53,575 nt of DNA, taken from positions 1 to 53,575 of the forward strand of contig NZ_JAAMQJ010000037.1 of NCBI RefSeq assembly GCF_013523125.1, given 5' to 3'. Both the position numbers and the translations under genes were made by a program. The notes under the pieces were generated by a model, which saw nothing but the letters and a program-made list of their open reading frames with translations, ran no database searches and was not told the DNA's origin. This document shows positions 33,933 to 42,804 of this stretch, piece by piece. How positions within the stretch are numbered: the first letter of the stretch is position 1; the number at the start of each line of letters is the position of its first letter. The DNA comes from Pseudomonas entomophila. Lineage in GTDB: Bacteria > Pseudomonadota > Gammaproteobacteria > Pseudomonadales > Pseudomonadaceae.

Positions 33933-34402
33933 TCACTTGCCGTCGTCCAGATCCTTGCCATGTGCATCGAGCACGCGCGCCGAAGGGTAGCGATACGAGG
34001 CGTAGCGCACCACCAGGATGGAACACGCCAGCAGCAGGATGCCGCCGCACAGGTACAGCAGCCCGACATCCGGCGCCTTGTGGTGCGACACATCACCGAT
34101 CAGCAGGCGCGTCAGCGCAGTGATCGCCACGTAGAGCAAGAAGCGGATCGGCATGTGGTTGGTCTTGAAGTAGATCCCCACCATGGCGCCCAGCTCCAGG
34201 TAGATGAACAGCAGCAGGATGTCATCGACACTGGCACTGCCCTGGCCCACCATTTCCAGAAAGGTCATCAGCGCGGCCCAGGCGGTCACCCCACCGATGC
34301 CGAACAAGGCCAGGTAGTGGAACGACTCGACGCACAGATTGCCAGCGAGTCGGCGGAGCCATGCAGGCCCTTGCGCAGCTTTTCAGCCCATTTGATGTTC
34401 AC
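33933..34402 (-). pseudogene. psiE: psiE, single-base frameshift
   Basis: PsiE-family inner-membrane protein, interrupted. The start (GTG at 34402) reads MNIKWAEKLRKGLHGSADSL, then the frame breaks; the rest of the protein (VESFHYLALFGIGGVTAWAA onward to the C-terminus) continues in another frame. One G is missing at the minus-strand CTGGCAATC (34341-34343 on the plus strand, GCC where GCCC would restore frame). Restored, the product would have about 156 residues with four helices, as usual for PsiE. The rest is intact with no other stop, so the mutation is very recent, or is a sequencing error. Confidence 0.85.
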
Positions 34403-34577
34403 GATGTCCAGCTCCCGAGGTGACGGATGGAAAGGTACGTCATGTCCATGACAGATGTCGCCATGCAGGCATGAGGCCAAAGCACTAGCCTGAGAAGACG
34501 ACCGAGCGTCGCAGGACACGTCGACGCGGGGACGAAGGGCATCTTCCGGCTTGCGCTGGAAGGGCGAATGCGGAATA

Positions 34578-34593
34578 CTGTATATAGATACAG
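34578..34593. promoter_or_regulatory. LexA box upstream of yebG
   Basis: CTGTATATAGATACAG fits the gamma-proteobacterial LexA consensus CTGT-N8-ACAG exactly, with the AT-rich middle expected. It lies 38 bp before the yebG start, so SOS induction is expected, as for yebG elsewhere. Confidence 0.9.
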
Positions 34594-34630
34594 CAATCTA
34601 CAGACAGCGATAAAGGCATAGAGGTGATGA

Positions 34631-34891
34631 ATGGCCGTCGAAGTGGTGTACCGCAGCAGTCGCGACCCGGAGCGTTTGTTCATGGATAAAGCCGAAGCAG
34701 ATCGTCATGACAAGATGCTCGAACTGGCCGAGCGCCTGGCCGACGTGCTGCAAAAAGCCGTACCGTCGTTGAACGAGAAGCAGGTCGAAGAGGCAGGCAT
34801 CTACATGGCCAAGCACCGGGACGTGTTCGCCCGGGCATTCAAGAGCCAGCCGGATGCACTCGGCGAGTTGCTTGATGGCCAGGTCGACTGA
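34631..34891 (+). CDS. yebG: YebG family DNA-damage-inducible protein
   Basis: This 86-residue protein matches YebG: MAVEVVYRSSRDPERLFMDK, then ELAERLADVLQKAVPSLNEKQ and EAGIYMAKHRDVFARAF. YebG is a LexA-controlled SOS gene of unknown function. A perfect LexA box precedes it. Confidence 0.93.
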   Translation: MAVEVVYRSSRDPERLFMDKAEADRHDKMLELAERLADVLQKAVPSLNEKQVEEAGIYMAKHRDVFARAFKSQPDALGELLDGQVD

Positions 34892-34989
34892 TCGAGTCGA
34901 GGCGCGAGCGTATGTCAGAGGCGTCTGCGCCTGTTCACTGGACGAACCGGGGCCCGGCAGCTAATAGTTAAGACGTCGGGAGATGCCTC

Positions 34990-35796
34990 ATGAATCCACG
35001 TCACGCTTGCCTGGCCTGCCTGCAACACGATCCGCCAGATCTGGTCGCTGCTGCCCTGTGGGTCGCTGCCGAGCATGACCGAGAGGTCGTCCCCGAGGCC
35101 TGGCTGCGGCACGTTCAACACGTTCAGCACGAGGTGCAGGTTCACCTGCCTGCGTTGCCGGCGGCCGAACTCGCCCAACTGCTGCTGCGCCAGCTTAATG
35201 CGCTCGGCTTTCAACAGGACGAGCAATTTCCCCTGCGGCCCCATGCTGCCCTGCTGGACCAGGTGCGGCTCAGGCGCCGAGGCCAACCACTGCCGTTGGC
35301 GATCCTTGCACTGGAACTGGCGCGGCGTCTGGATATCGCGCTCGAGGGTGTGAACTTTCCGGAGCATTTCCTGCTGCGGGTGCCCGGTGCCGACTACCTG
35401 CTCGACCCCTGCGGCGGCCGGCGCCTGTACCCGGCCGACTGCCGCGACCTGCTGGCCCGTCAGTATGGCGCGCAGGTGACCCTTACCGCCGACCACCTGC
35501 AGGCCGCCACGCCCTGGCAGATGCTGCAACGCCTGTCGCGCAACCTGCGTCAGCTGCATGCCGACAACGATCAGCCCTTGGCCGCGCTGGTGGATGCCGA
35601 GCGGGTCATGCAGCTGGGGGCGCCGACGGCGGCGGACTATGTGGCGCGGGCCATCCTCTACCAGCGGCTGGAGTGCCCCGAGGCAGAGCGGTTCGACCTG
35701 GAGCGCGCCTTGTTGCTGAGCGATGACCCGGTGCAGCGGTTGCGGTTGAGCGAACGGCTGGGACGCCTGCCGGTGACGGGGCATTCTCTTCATTGA
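34990..35796 (+). CDS. SirB1 family (transglutaminase-like) protein
   Basis: This 268-residue protein of the SirB1/transglutaminase-like family is recognised by RRRGQPLPLAILALELARRL and LEGVNFPEHFLLRV, with LDPCGGRRL and a C-terminal TPR-like region. The catalytic Cys of true transglutaminases is not obvious, so enzymatic activity is doubtful. It is cytoplasmic and stands alone, 98 bp after yebG and before a REP cluster. Confidence 0.85.
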   Translation: MNPRHACLACLQHDPPDLVAAALWVAAEHDREVVPEAWLRHVQHVQHEVQVHLPALPAAELAQLLLRQLNALGFQQDEQFPLRPHAALLDQVRLRRRGQPLPLAILALELARRLDIALEGVNFPEHFLLRVPGADYLLDPCGGRRLYPADCRDLLARQYGAQVTLTADHLQAATPWQMLQRLSRNLRQLHADNDQPLAALVDAERVMQLGAPTAADYVARAILYQRLECPEAERFDLERALLLSDDPVQRLRLSERLGRLPVTGHSLH

Positions 35797-35954
35797 GGCT
35801 GGGTCGTGATGTTGGTCTGAGCGGTGCCACTGATGGGTATGCTTGCAGGCGGACTTCGTGGGTCTTTTGCGCCCAATCGTGGCCGGTCTGGCGCCTCGGC
35901 AGAGACCGCCCCCACACCCGTAGCCGTATTACGGCGTTGCAGGCTATCGCAGGA

Positions 35955-36190
35955 CCTTGTGTGGGCTTGCCCGCGATGCAGGCGGCGCCTGACAGGGCCC
36001 TATCGCTGGCAAGCCAGCTCCCACCCAGATCTCTGCAGCCGTCGGTGTAGGCGTGGCTGCGCAAGCAGCTTGTGGGAGCGGGCTTGCCCGCGATAGCGTC
36101 CAGACCGTCGCCGCCTGCATCGCGGGCAAGCCCGCTTGCTCCCACAGAAGGCTGAGCTGGTCCGTCAGCTCCCACGGAGGGATGCATTGG
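35955..36190. repeat. REP element cluster
   Basis: The 400-bp gap between the SirB1 and maiA genes holds no gene but at least four REP units: about 35959-35980 (TGTGGGCTTGCCCGCGAT), 36000-36025 (inverted, TATCGCTGGCAAGCCAGCTC), 36071-36097 (GTGGGAGCGGGCTTGCCCGC) and 36119-36147 (inverted). Adjacent units in opposite orientation form BIME-like pairs and a large cruciform around 36071-36147. The genes end convergently here. Confidence 0.88.
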
Positions 36191-36199
36191 TCTGTCAGG

Positions 36200-36829
36200 T
36201 CAGCCCGGCGTATCCGCTTGTGCCTGCGGATGGGCGGTGATGAAGGCCGGATGCCGTTCCGCCAGCGCGACTACCCGCTGGATACGCGGGCAGGCCTCCA
36301 GCCCCACGCCGAAGCGCCGGGCCGCGTATACCTGCGGCACCACGAACACATCCGCCCACCCCGGTGTATCGCCGAGACAGTACCCCTCCTCGCCCAACAT
36401 CGGCTCCACCGCCGCCAGTCCACGACCGATCCAGTGCGCGATCCAGGCCTGCACGTCGGTCTCCTTCACCCCAAGCCCCCGCAGCCGTTGCAGGACAGCC
36501 ACGTTGTGCAGGGGGTGGACGTCGCACCCAATCAACCCGGCGATGCTGCGCGCCTGGGCGCGGGCCAGCAGGTCGGCCGGCAGAAGCGGCGGCGTGGGCC
36601 AGCGTTCTTCCAGGTAATCGAGAATGGCCATGGACTGCGTCAGGACCTGCCCCGTGTCCAGGCGCAGGGCCGGCACGCGGCCTTGCGGGTTGACGTCCAG
36701 GTAGCCAGCCTCCTGCTGCTCACCCGTCAGCAGGTTCACAGGGAGCGTCTGAACCTCTACGCCCTTGAGCGCGAGGGCGATACGCACGCGGTACGACGCG
36801 GTCGAGCGGTAATAGGTGAACAGCTCCAT
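36200..36829 (-). CDS. maiA: Maleylacetoacetate isomerase MaiA
   Basis: This 209-residue zeta-class glutathione S-transferase fold protein converts maleylacetoacetate to fumarylacetoacetate in tyrosine/homogentisate breakdown. The glutathione-site signature YYRSTASYRVRIALALKGV lies at residues 5-23 (Ser/Ser/Cys motif read here as SSxxx with Ser-Thr-Ala-Ser). QSMAILDYLEERWP follows. It starts 10 bp after fahA and ends the hmgA-fahA-maiA operon before REP elements. Confidence 0.94.
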   Translation of the reverse strand: MELFTYYRSTASYRVRIALALKGVEVQTLPVNLLTGEQQEAGYLDVNPQGRVPALRLDTGQVLTQSMAILDYLEERWPTPPLLPADLLARAQARSIAGLIGCDVHPLHNVAVLQRLRGLGVKETDVQAWIAHWIGRGLAAVEPMLGEEGYCLGDTPGWADVFVVPQVYAARRFGVGLEACPRIQRVVALAERHPAFITAHPQAQADTPG

Positions 36830-36839
36830 TCCCAGGCCC

Positions 36840-38132
36840 TCAGCGCGCCGGCATGACCCTGCCCCGGCACTCGCCGAACCCAATGCTGACCTGGCCCTCG
36901 CGCACGCAGCGCGCGCGCAGGGTGACCTCGTCGCCATCCTCGAGAAACTGCCGCCGTTCGCTGTTGGGCAGCTCGACAGGCTGTTTGCCACCTTCGGTCA
37001 TTTCCAACAGGCTGCCGAACGAACCCGGTTCGGTACCCGACAAGGTGCCCGAGCCGAACAGATCCCCCGGTTGCAACTGGCAACCGTTGACGCTGTGGTG
37101 GGCGACCATCTGGGCCACGGTCCAGTACATGCTCGACGCATGGCTGCGTGCCAGACGGTGGGGCGGCAGCCCGGCGGCGCGCATGCGCTCGGTCGACAGC
37201 AGCACCTCCAGCTCGATGTCGAACGCGCCCTGGGCCTGGTCCTGGGTGTCGAACAGGTAAGGCAGGGGGTGCGGATCGTCGGCGGGACGCACGGGCTGTG
37301 CGCGACGGAACGGTGCCAGCGCTTCGGCGGTGATGACCCAGGGCGACAGGCTGGTCATGAAGCTCTTGGACAGGAACGGCCCCAGCGGCTGGTACTCCCA
37401 GGCCTGGATATCCCGTGCCGACCAGTCGTTGAGCAGACACAGGCCAGCCAGATGTTGCCTGGCCTCGGCGATCGGGATCGCCTCACCCAGGGCATTGCCA
37501 GGCCCGATCCAGACACCCAGTTCGAGTTCGTAGTCCAGCTTGGCGCTTGGGCCGAACACCGGCTGGGCCGCGCCGGCTGGCAAGGTCTGGCCGCAAGGAC
37601 GTTGCATCGGCGTGCCCGAAGGCCGCAGGGTCGAGGCGCGCCCGTGGTAGGCGATGGGCACGTGCTTGTAGTTGGGCAGCAAGGGGTTGTCCGGGCGGAA
37701 CAGCTTGCCGACGTTGGTGGCGTGTTGCAGGCCGACGTAGAAGTCGGTGTAGTCGCCGACCCGCGCCGGCAAGTGCATCTGGCAGTCGGCCATGGGGTAC
37801 AGGGCGTCTTCCAGAAGGCGGCGGTACTCGCTGTGTTCGGCCAGCAGTGCCTGCACGCGCTCGCGCAGGGCCACGCGGGGTGCAGCGCCCAGGGCGAACA
37901 GCCCGTTCAGCGTGCCCCCCTCGGTCGCGGCGACGGCCGCCTGGGCCGCGCCGTCGAGCAGGCCGGCCGCCGAGACGGCCTGCAGGTCGAGGATGGCGTC
38001 ACCGATGGCCACGCCACAGCGCGGCGCCTCACCCGGTCGGCTGAAGATGCCCAGCGGCAGGTTCTGCAGCGGGAAGTCGGCATGGTCATTGGCATGCTCG
38101 ACCCAGCTGCGGGCAACGGCGGTCTGGCTCAT
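36840..38132 (-). CDS. fahA: Fumarylacetoacetase FahA
   Basis: This 430-residue enzyme hydrolyses fumarylacetoacetate to fumarate and acetoacetate, the last step of homogentisate breakdown. Family blocks are DYTDFYVGLQHATNVGKLFR, YHGRASTLRPSG, DYELELGVWIGPGN (metal-binding acidic residues) and LNDWSARDIQAWEYQPLGPF. It lies 3 bp after hmgA. The length is normal. Confidence 0.95.
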   Translation of the reverse strand: MSQTAVARSWVEHANDHADFPLQNLPLGIFSRPGEAPRCGVAIGDAILDLQAVSAAGLLDGAAQAAVAATEGGTLNGLFALGAAPRVALRERVQALLAEHSEYRRLLEDALYPMADCQMHLPARVGDYTDFYVGLQHATNVGKLFRPDNPLLPNYKHVPIAYHGRASTLRPSGTPMQRPCGQTLPAGAAQPVFGPSAKLDYELELGVWIGPGNALGEAIPIAEARQHLAGLCLLNDWSARDIQAWEYQPLGPFLSKSFMTSLSPWVITAEALAPFRRAQPVRPADDPHPLPYLFDTQDQAQGAFDIELEVLLSTERMRAAGLPPHRLARSHASSMYWTVAQMVAHHSVNGCQLQPGDLFGSGTLSGTEPGSFGSLLEMTEGGKQPVELPNSERRQFLEDGDEVTLRARCVREGQVSIGFGECRGRVMPAR

Positions 38133-38135
38133 CGA

Positions 38136-39437
38136 TCATCTCCGGTCCGGGGTGAAGGTGCGGGGCAAGGTCGCCCAGCACTGGTCGTAGTCGGGTTGCA
38201 ACTGGGCACTGTCCAGGGCCTGACGGCTGGGACGCAAGATCTGGGACGTCTCGAACATGAAGGCCATGGTGTGCGCCAGGTAGTGCGGTTGCAGCTCGAC
38301 CGCGATCGCCCTGGCGCAGGTGTCGGCATCCGGCCCATGGGCGCTCATGCACGGGTGCAGCGAGGCGCCGCCAGGCAGGAAGCCCTCGGCCTTGGCGTCG
38401 TAGGCGCCCTGGATCAGCCCCATGAACTCGTTCATCAGGTTGCGGTGGAACCAGGGCGGCCGGAAGGTATTCTGCGCCACCATCCAGCGGGGCGGGAAGA
38501 TCACGAAATCCAGGTTGGCCATGCCAGGTACGCTGCTGGGCGAGGTCAGCACGGTGAAGATCGACGGGTCAGGATGGTCGAAGCTCACCGTGCCCAGGGT
38601 ATTGAAGCGGCGCAGGTCATAGGTATAGGGCACGTTGTTGCCGTGCCAGGCCACCACGTCCAGGGGCGAATGCTCCAGCTCGCAGGCCCAGAACGTGCCG
38701 AGGTACTTCTGCACCAGCTGGGTGGGCCGCTCGAGGTCTTCGTAGGCCGCCACGGGGGCCAGGAAATCGCGCGGGTTGGCCAGGCCGTTGCTGCCGATCG
38801 GCCCCAGGTCGGGCAGTCGCAGCGGTACGCCATGGTTCTCGGCGATGTAGCCACGCGCCTGGCCATCGAGCAGCTCGACACGAAACTTCAGGCCCCGGGG
38901 CAAGACCAGGATCTGCAAGGGTTCGACCTCCAGCACGCCCAGTTCGGTCACCACCCGCAGGCGCCCCTGCTCCGGCACCAGCAGCAGCTCGCCATCGGCG
39001 TCATAGCACACACGCTCCATGGAGCGGCTGGCGCAATAGAGGGAAACGCTGACGCCGGCTGGCTGATCGGCCGCCGTCGTGGCCGCCATCGGCAGCCACC
39101 CGTCGAGGAAGTCGGTCGGCGCGTCGGGCACAGGGTGAGGCCCCCACCGCAGACGATTCGGCGTGCCCGGCGGCAAGGCATCGGCGAAGGGTTGGTGGGC
39201 CAGGCGCTCGAAGCGTGGATGCAAGGCAGAGGGGCGGATGCGATACAGCCAACTGCGCCGCTGCTCGGTGCGCGGCAGGGTGAAGGCGGTGCCTGAGAGT
39301 TGCTCGGCGTAGAGCCCGTAGGGCGCTCGCTGAGGCGAGTTCTGCCCGATCGGCAACGCGCCGGGGAGCGCCTCGCTGGCGAACTCGTTGCCCCAGCCAC
39401 TCTGGTAGCGAATGTCCGAAGACGCGCTGGCTGTCAT
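38136..39437 (-). CDS. hmgA: Homogentisate 1,2-dioxygenase HmgA
   Basis: This 433-residue non-haem iron dioxygenase opens the ring of homogentisate to give maleylacetoacetate. It begins YQSGWGNEFASEALPGALP; the Fe ligands fall in WFHRNLMNEFMG (His and Glu) and SAHGPDADT (His). GGAGG 7 bp before the ATG at 39437 fixes the start; a longer frame to 39500 is not needed. It is first in the operon, behind a 25-bp palindrome that should be the HmgR operator. Confidence 0.96.
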   Translation of the reverse strand: MTASASSDIRYQSGWGNEFASEALPGALPIGQNSPQRAPYGLYAEQLSGTAFTLPRTEQRRSWLYRIRPSALHPRFERLAHQPFADALPPGTPNRLRWGPHPVPDAPTDFLDGWLPMAATTAADQPAGVSVSLYCASRSMERVCYDADGELLLVPEQGRLRVVTELGVLEVEPLQILVLPRGLKFRVELLDGQARGYIAENHGVPLRLPDLGPIGSNGLANPRDFLAPVAAYEDLERPTQLVQKYLGTFWACELEHSPLDVVAWHGNNVPYTYDLRRFNTLGTVSFDHPDPSIFTVLTSPSSVPGMANLDFVIFPPRWMVAQNTFRPPWFHRNLMNEFMGLIQGAYDAKAEGFLPGGASLHPCMSAHGPDADTCARAIAVELQPHYLAHTMAFMFETSQILRPSRQALDSAQLQPDYDQCWATLPRTFTPDRR

Positions 39438-39517
39438 CTGTACCTCCGTGCGCCGGAAAGCCCAGCTGCGGGTGGATGCTCGCACTGACGCGTGACGCAT
39501 CGTACGAGTGCATTGTA

Positions 39518-39542
39518 TTTATCGTAAACAGATTACGATAAA
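39518..39542. promoter_or_regulatory. HmgR operator candidate
   Basis: TTTATCGTAA and TTACGATAAA form a perfect 10-bp inverted repeat around ACAGA, 80 bp upstream of hmgA and 66 bp before hmgR. It lies centrally in the divergent promoter region, where the IclR-type repressor HmgR is known in P. putida to bind a palindrome and respond to homogentisate. Confidence 0.8.
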
Positions 39543-39608
39543 CGTAATTTGCTCGGCACCGATCGTCAAGCTATAAAGGCGACCCCTGACTCGCTGGATG
39601 TTCTGCCC

Positions 39609-40400
39609 ATGGCCCACGCCCATTCCGCTCCCGACACGGGCAAGCAAAAGGTCCGTTCCGCCGAGATCGGCACCGACATCCTCAAGGCCCTGGCCCAGCT
39701 GGCGCCTTCGACCTCGCTGTCGCGCCTGTCCGAACACGTCGGCATGCCCGCGAGCAAGGTCCACCGCTACCTCCAGGCGCTCATCGCCAGCGGTTTCGCC
39801 GAGCAGGAGGCGGCCACCAACCACTACGCGCTCGGCCGCGAAGCCCTGCGTGTCGGCCTGGCGGCGCTGGGCAGCATCAATGTGCTGAAAGTGGCAGCGC
39901 TGCCGCTGGCGCAGCTGCGCGACGACCTCAACGAGACCTGTTTCCTGGCCGTGTGGGGCAACCAGGGCGCGACGGTGGTCGGTATCGAACCGGCCGCGCG
40001 CGCAGTGACGCTGGTGACCCAGATCGGCTCGGTGCTGCCGTTGCTGTCGTCCTCGACCGGCCTGGTGTTCGCGGCCTACCTGCCCGGGCACCAGACGGCC
40101 AGCCTGCTCGACGATGCATTGGCGGCACTCGACGGCGATGCACGGCCGCTGGCCACCTTGCAGACGATTCGCGCGCGTGGCCTGCACCATGTGCATGGGT
40201 CGTTGCTGCCCGGGGTCGATGCATTGTCGGCGCCCATCTTCGATGCACGAGGGCAGATCGCTGCGGTCATGACCGTGGTCGGACCGGCGTCGACCTTCGA
40301 TGCCGACGAACAGGGCCCGGCGGCTCGGCGTCTGCTCGCGGCAGCGCAGGCGACCAGTTGGCGAATGGGCTATCACGCCGAGGAAAGCGTAGGCGACTGA
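39609..40400 (+). CDS. hmgR: IclR-family regulator HmgR
   Basis: This 263-residue IclR protein has the N-terminal winged helix (IGTDILKALAQLAPSTSLSR, then MPASKVHRYLQALIASGF) and a C-terminal effector domain (SSSTGLVFAAYLPGHQ). It is divergent from hmgA-fahA-maiA and is expected to repress that operon until homogentisate is bound. The ATG at 39609 was chosen over an in-frame start at 39549, which would begin close to the operator. Confidence 0.92.
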   Translation: MAHAHSAPDTGKQKVRSAEIGTDILKALAQLAPSTSLSRLSEHVGMPASKVHRYLQALIASGFAEQEAATNHYALGREALRVGLAALGSINVLKVAALPLAQLRDDLNETCFLAVWGNQGATVVGIEPAARAVTLVTQIGSVLPLLSSSTGLVFAAYLPGHQTASLLDDALAALDGDARPLATLQTIRARGLHHVHGSLLPGVDALSAPIFDARGQIAAVMTVVGPASTFDADEQGPAARRLLAAAQATSWRMGYHAEESVGD

Positions 40401-40423
40401 ACGGCACGCGGAGAACGGCACCG

Positions 40424-40446
40424 ACTGTTGCCCACCGTGCAACAGT
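40424..40446. terminator. Hairpin downstream of hmgR
   Basis: ACTGTTGC and GCAACAGT pair perfectly around a 7-nt loop, 23 bp after the hmgR stop. There is no T-run. It may be an mRNA 3' structure or a protein-binding palindrome upstream of the small-RNA candidate. Confidence 0.4.
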
Positions 40447-40499
40447 GAATGTCAAAAGCAGTGGTATTTCCTTCAGGGTCAAGCGCTTATGCTGGCTCG

Positions 40500-40622
40500 A
40501 CTGATTGGCAGGGGTGACAACTCCCCCTCTTCACCTCTGCCGGTGGGTACCTCGACGCGGATTTTGAAGCTCCTTGATCTGTCGTCTCGATTGGCCGCTG
40601 CCTGTGGACAGCGGCTTTTTTT
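40500..40622 (+). ncRNA. Candidate structured small RNA
   Basis: There is no plausible coding frame here, but three RNA features occur in order. A sigma70/sigmaS-like -10 (TATGCT, 40488-40493) comes first. Next is an 11-bp stem (GGCAGGGGTGA 40507-40517 with TCACCTCTGCC 40531-40541, one G-U pair) holding a C-rich loop. After about 50 nt of single-stranded linker comes a classical terminator with seven T. The expected transcript is about 120 nt, running toward the convergent flavodoxin gene. It may belong to a known Pseudomonas sRNA family, but I cannot assign one. The 5' end is approximate. Confidence 0.6.
40594..40622 (+). terminator. Rho-independent terminator
   Basis: GCCGCTG-CCTGTGGA-CAGCGGC is followed by TTTTTTT. 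It is the strongest intrinsic terminator in the window and would end the small-RNA candidate (or a long hmgR transcript) before the convergent flavodoxin gene. Confidence 0.92.
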
Positions 40623-40652
40623 ATGGCCGGTCGGCCTTCAGGGACGGCCGCC

Positions 40653-41108
40653 TCAGCCCTTCAAGGCGTTGATGAAGTCGTCCAGCCAAGGCTCGGCATC
40701 GGTTTCCTGGTCGACCGTTTCGCTGGCATCCAGACGCAGCATGGGCACGACTTCCTGCACGCCAAGCTCGGCGTACAGCTCGCGCAGCTGCTCGCCGCCG
40801 CCACAGTAGGTATCGCCGTAGCTCGAGTCGCCCAGCGCGATGACGCCGCCCGGCAAGCCCCGCCATTGGCTTGGCAGCGTGTCACGCAAGCTGTCGTACA
40901 GCGGCATCAGGTCATCGGGCAACTCGCCCATGCCGGTGGTCGAAGTGATGGCCAGCAAGGCCTCGGGCGCGAACGCCTGGATGTCCGCGAGCGTGCCGCG
41001 CGGTGCGTGCCAGGTCTGGAAGCCTGCCTTGCCCAACAACGAAGCAGCGTGACGAGCGACGTCCTCGGCAGTGCCGTAGACCGTTCCTGAAATGATGGCG
41101 ACTTTCAT
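40653..41108 (-). CDS. Flavodoxin (MioC-like)
   Basis: This 151-residue flavodoxin domain has the FMN phosphate loop ISGTVYGTAEDVA at residues 6-18, TSTTGMGELPDD (isoalloxazine loop) and GDSSYGDTYCGGG. The lack of a reductase domain places it with short MioC/YqcA-type electron carriers. The start at 41108 begins the first beta strand (MKVAIISG). It is monocistronic and convergent with the small-RNA candidate. Confidence 0.9.
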   Translation of the reverse strand: MKVAIISGTVYGTAEDVARHAASLLGKAGFQTWHAPRGTLADIQAFAPEALLAITSTTGMGELPDDLMPLYDSLRDTLPSQWRGLPGGVIALGDSSYGDTYCGGGEQLRELYAELGVQEVVPMLRLDASETVDQETDAEPWLDDFINALKG

Positions 41109-41359
41109 CGGGTGAAGATTCCGAACAGAGTGAAGCCGTAGGATACGCGTATTGGTCGATAGCAAAAGGCCAATGCATGAACGCGGTCTTCACATGTCAT
41201 GGGCTATCATGTGCGGCATGCTGCCTGGATGCGCTGAGCGATCGCGCGCGACGGCAGTCGGCGCCCAGCCGATGAGGGGTGGGCAGCGTTCGAACGACCC
41301 GCGATGCACGGCCCCTCCGCGCGATCGCACCGACCTGATGAGCCTCTTCGAGTTCGACC

Positions 41360-41974
41360 ATGTCAGACAACCTTCTCACCCAGGATGAACTGGATTTCAT
41401 CCTGGACATGCAGCGACTTCCTCAGGTTGGCGCGGCCGATCCAGGGCCAGGCCTGCGCGTGGACGGCGATCGACGGGTCCAGGAGCTGCTCACCCGTCTG
41501 GTCGGCCATGACCAGGTCACCTTGCAGGCGCACGTCAACAACCAGCAGATCAGTTTCCCGTTGCACCTGGTGGAAGACGAATTCCACACCCTGCACCTGC
41601 AGTTGGGCATGCCCGACATCTACGAGGACGGGCCCCTGTTGCGGCCCTGGCGCCTGACGCTGGAGACGCCGGTCGCCTTGCTCGACGACCGTGATCGTGC
41701 CAGTCGACTGTGGGTCCGCGACATCTCGTTCAAAGGGGTGCTGCTGGAGGCGCAGGGCATGGCCAGAACGCCCACGCGCTTCAACATGCGCTTCGCGCCA
41801 CCAGGCGAGCTGCCGATTCGCCTGCGCGGCCTCAAGCGTCGGCAGATCGACAGTCGCCTGGCCGCCTACGACCTGAGTGAAAGCGCCGAGGACGAGATCG
41901 AGCGTTTGCGCGATTACATTCTCCAGGCGCACCGCCGCGTGCATCCGGATGTGCATGACCCGCTGCTGGAGTGA
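41360..41974 (+). CDS. PilZ domain protein, flagellar brake-like
   Basis: This 204-residue protein starts with a short helix (LLTQDELDFILDMQRLPQ) and has a YcgR-N-like barrel (residues about 30-105). A C-terminal PilZ-like half carries DISFKG near residue 123, fitting the D/NxSxxG motif of c-di-GMP-binding PilZ domains. The arginine motif that should precede it is weak (RDRASR), so c-di-GMP binding is uncertain. It stands alone. Confidence 0.7.
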   Translation: MSDNLLTQDELDFILDMQRLPQVGAADPGPGLRVDGDRRVQELLTRLVGHDQVTLQAHVNNQQISFPLHLVEDEFHTLHLQLGMPDIYEDGPLLRPWRLTLETPVALLDDRDRASRLWVRDISFKGVLLEAQGMARTPTRFNMRFAPPGELPIRLRGLKRRQIDSRLAAYDLSESAEDEIERLRDYILQAHRRVHPDVHDPLLE

Positions 41975-42103
41975 GGCTTGAGCGCCACGCTGCGGCGGCC
42001 TTGAAAGCAACCGGACCTGCCTGCCCCGGCCTGCGCGCGGGCCTGCACTTCGGTTATGCTCGACGACCTTCACACGGAACAGACAGCGTTGACCACCCAG
42101 CAC

Positions 42104-42796
42104 ATGAACAGCCCCATTCTCGTCACCGGCGCCAGTCAGCGCGTCGGGCTGGCCCTGGCACTCGCGCTGGCCAAGGCCGGCCATACTGTGATCGGCACCA
42201 GCCGCCGCATCGGCACCGAGGCCGCACACCCGAACATCATCCCGTTCCAGGCCGACCTGTGCGTGCCGGCCGAGCGCCAGACGCTGATCGACCATCTGCG
42301 CAACGACTACCCTGGCCTGCGCGCGATCGTGCACAACGCCTCGCTCTGGCTGGACGATGGCCTGGATAACCTGCAGACCATGTTCCAATTGCACGTCGAG
42401 GCGCCCTATCACCTCAACCTGGCGCTGGGTGAACAGCTGGGAAAGGTCGAGAAGGCCGACATCATCCATGTGTGCGACGAGACGTCGTCACGCGGCAGCA
42501 AGAGCCACATTGGCTATGCCGCGACCAAGGCCGCGCTGCAGAACATGGTGCTGTCGTTCGCCGAGAAGTATGCCCCCACCGTGCGGGTCAACGGGATCCT
42601 GCCGGGTCTGCTGATCTTCAAGGAAGACGGCGACCAGGCCTACCGTGAGCACGCCTTGAAAAAAGCCCTGCTGGAGTTCGAGCCAGGCGCCGGCCCCTTG
42701 GTCGATGCCGTGATGTTCCTGCTCGAAAGCCGCTACAGCACCGGAAGCCAGGTGGTCATCAACGGTGGCCGCCATCTGAAGAACCGAATCGCCTAG
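42104..42796 (+). CDS. folM: Dihydromonapterin reductase FolM
   Basis: This 230-residue SDR of the pteridine-reductase type has the cofactor motif TGASQRVGLALA (Arg in place of Gly, as in FolM/PTR1), GTSRR for NADPH, and YAATK catalytic Tyr/Lys. FolM makes tetrahydromonapterin, the cofactor of phenylalanine hydroxylase in Pseudomonas, which links it to the Phe/Tyr catabolic genes in this window. The start at the ATG fits the family; 8 bp separate it from the DUF1244 gene. Confidence 0.88.
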   Translation: MNSPILVTGASQRVGLALALALAKAGHTVIGTSRRIGTEAAHPNIIPFQADLCVPAERQTLIDHLRNDYPGLRAIVHNASLWLDDGLDNLQTMFQLHVEAPYHLNLALGEQLGKVEKADIIHVCDETSSRGSKSHIGYAATKAALQNMVLSFAEKYAPTVRVNGILPGLLIFKEDGDQAYREHALKKALLEFEPGAGPLVDAVMFLLESRYSTGSQVVINGGRHLKNRIA

Positions 42797-42804
42797 GAGT
42801 CGCC

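Noticed and set aside
36816..39296. 826-codon open frame on the plus strand
   Set aside because: It is antisense to maiA, fahA and hmgA, all of which are unmistakable.
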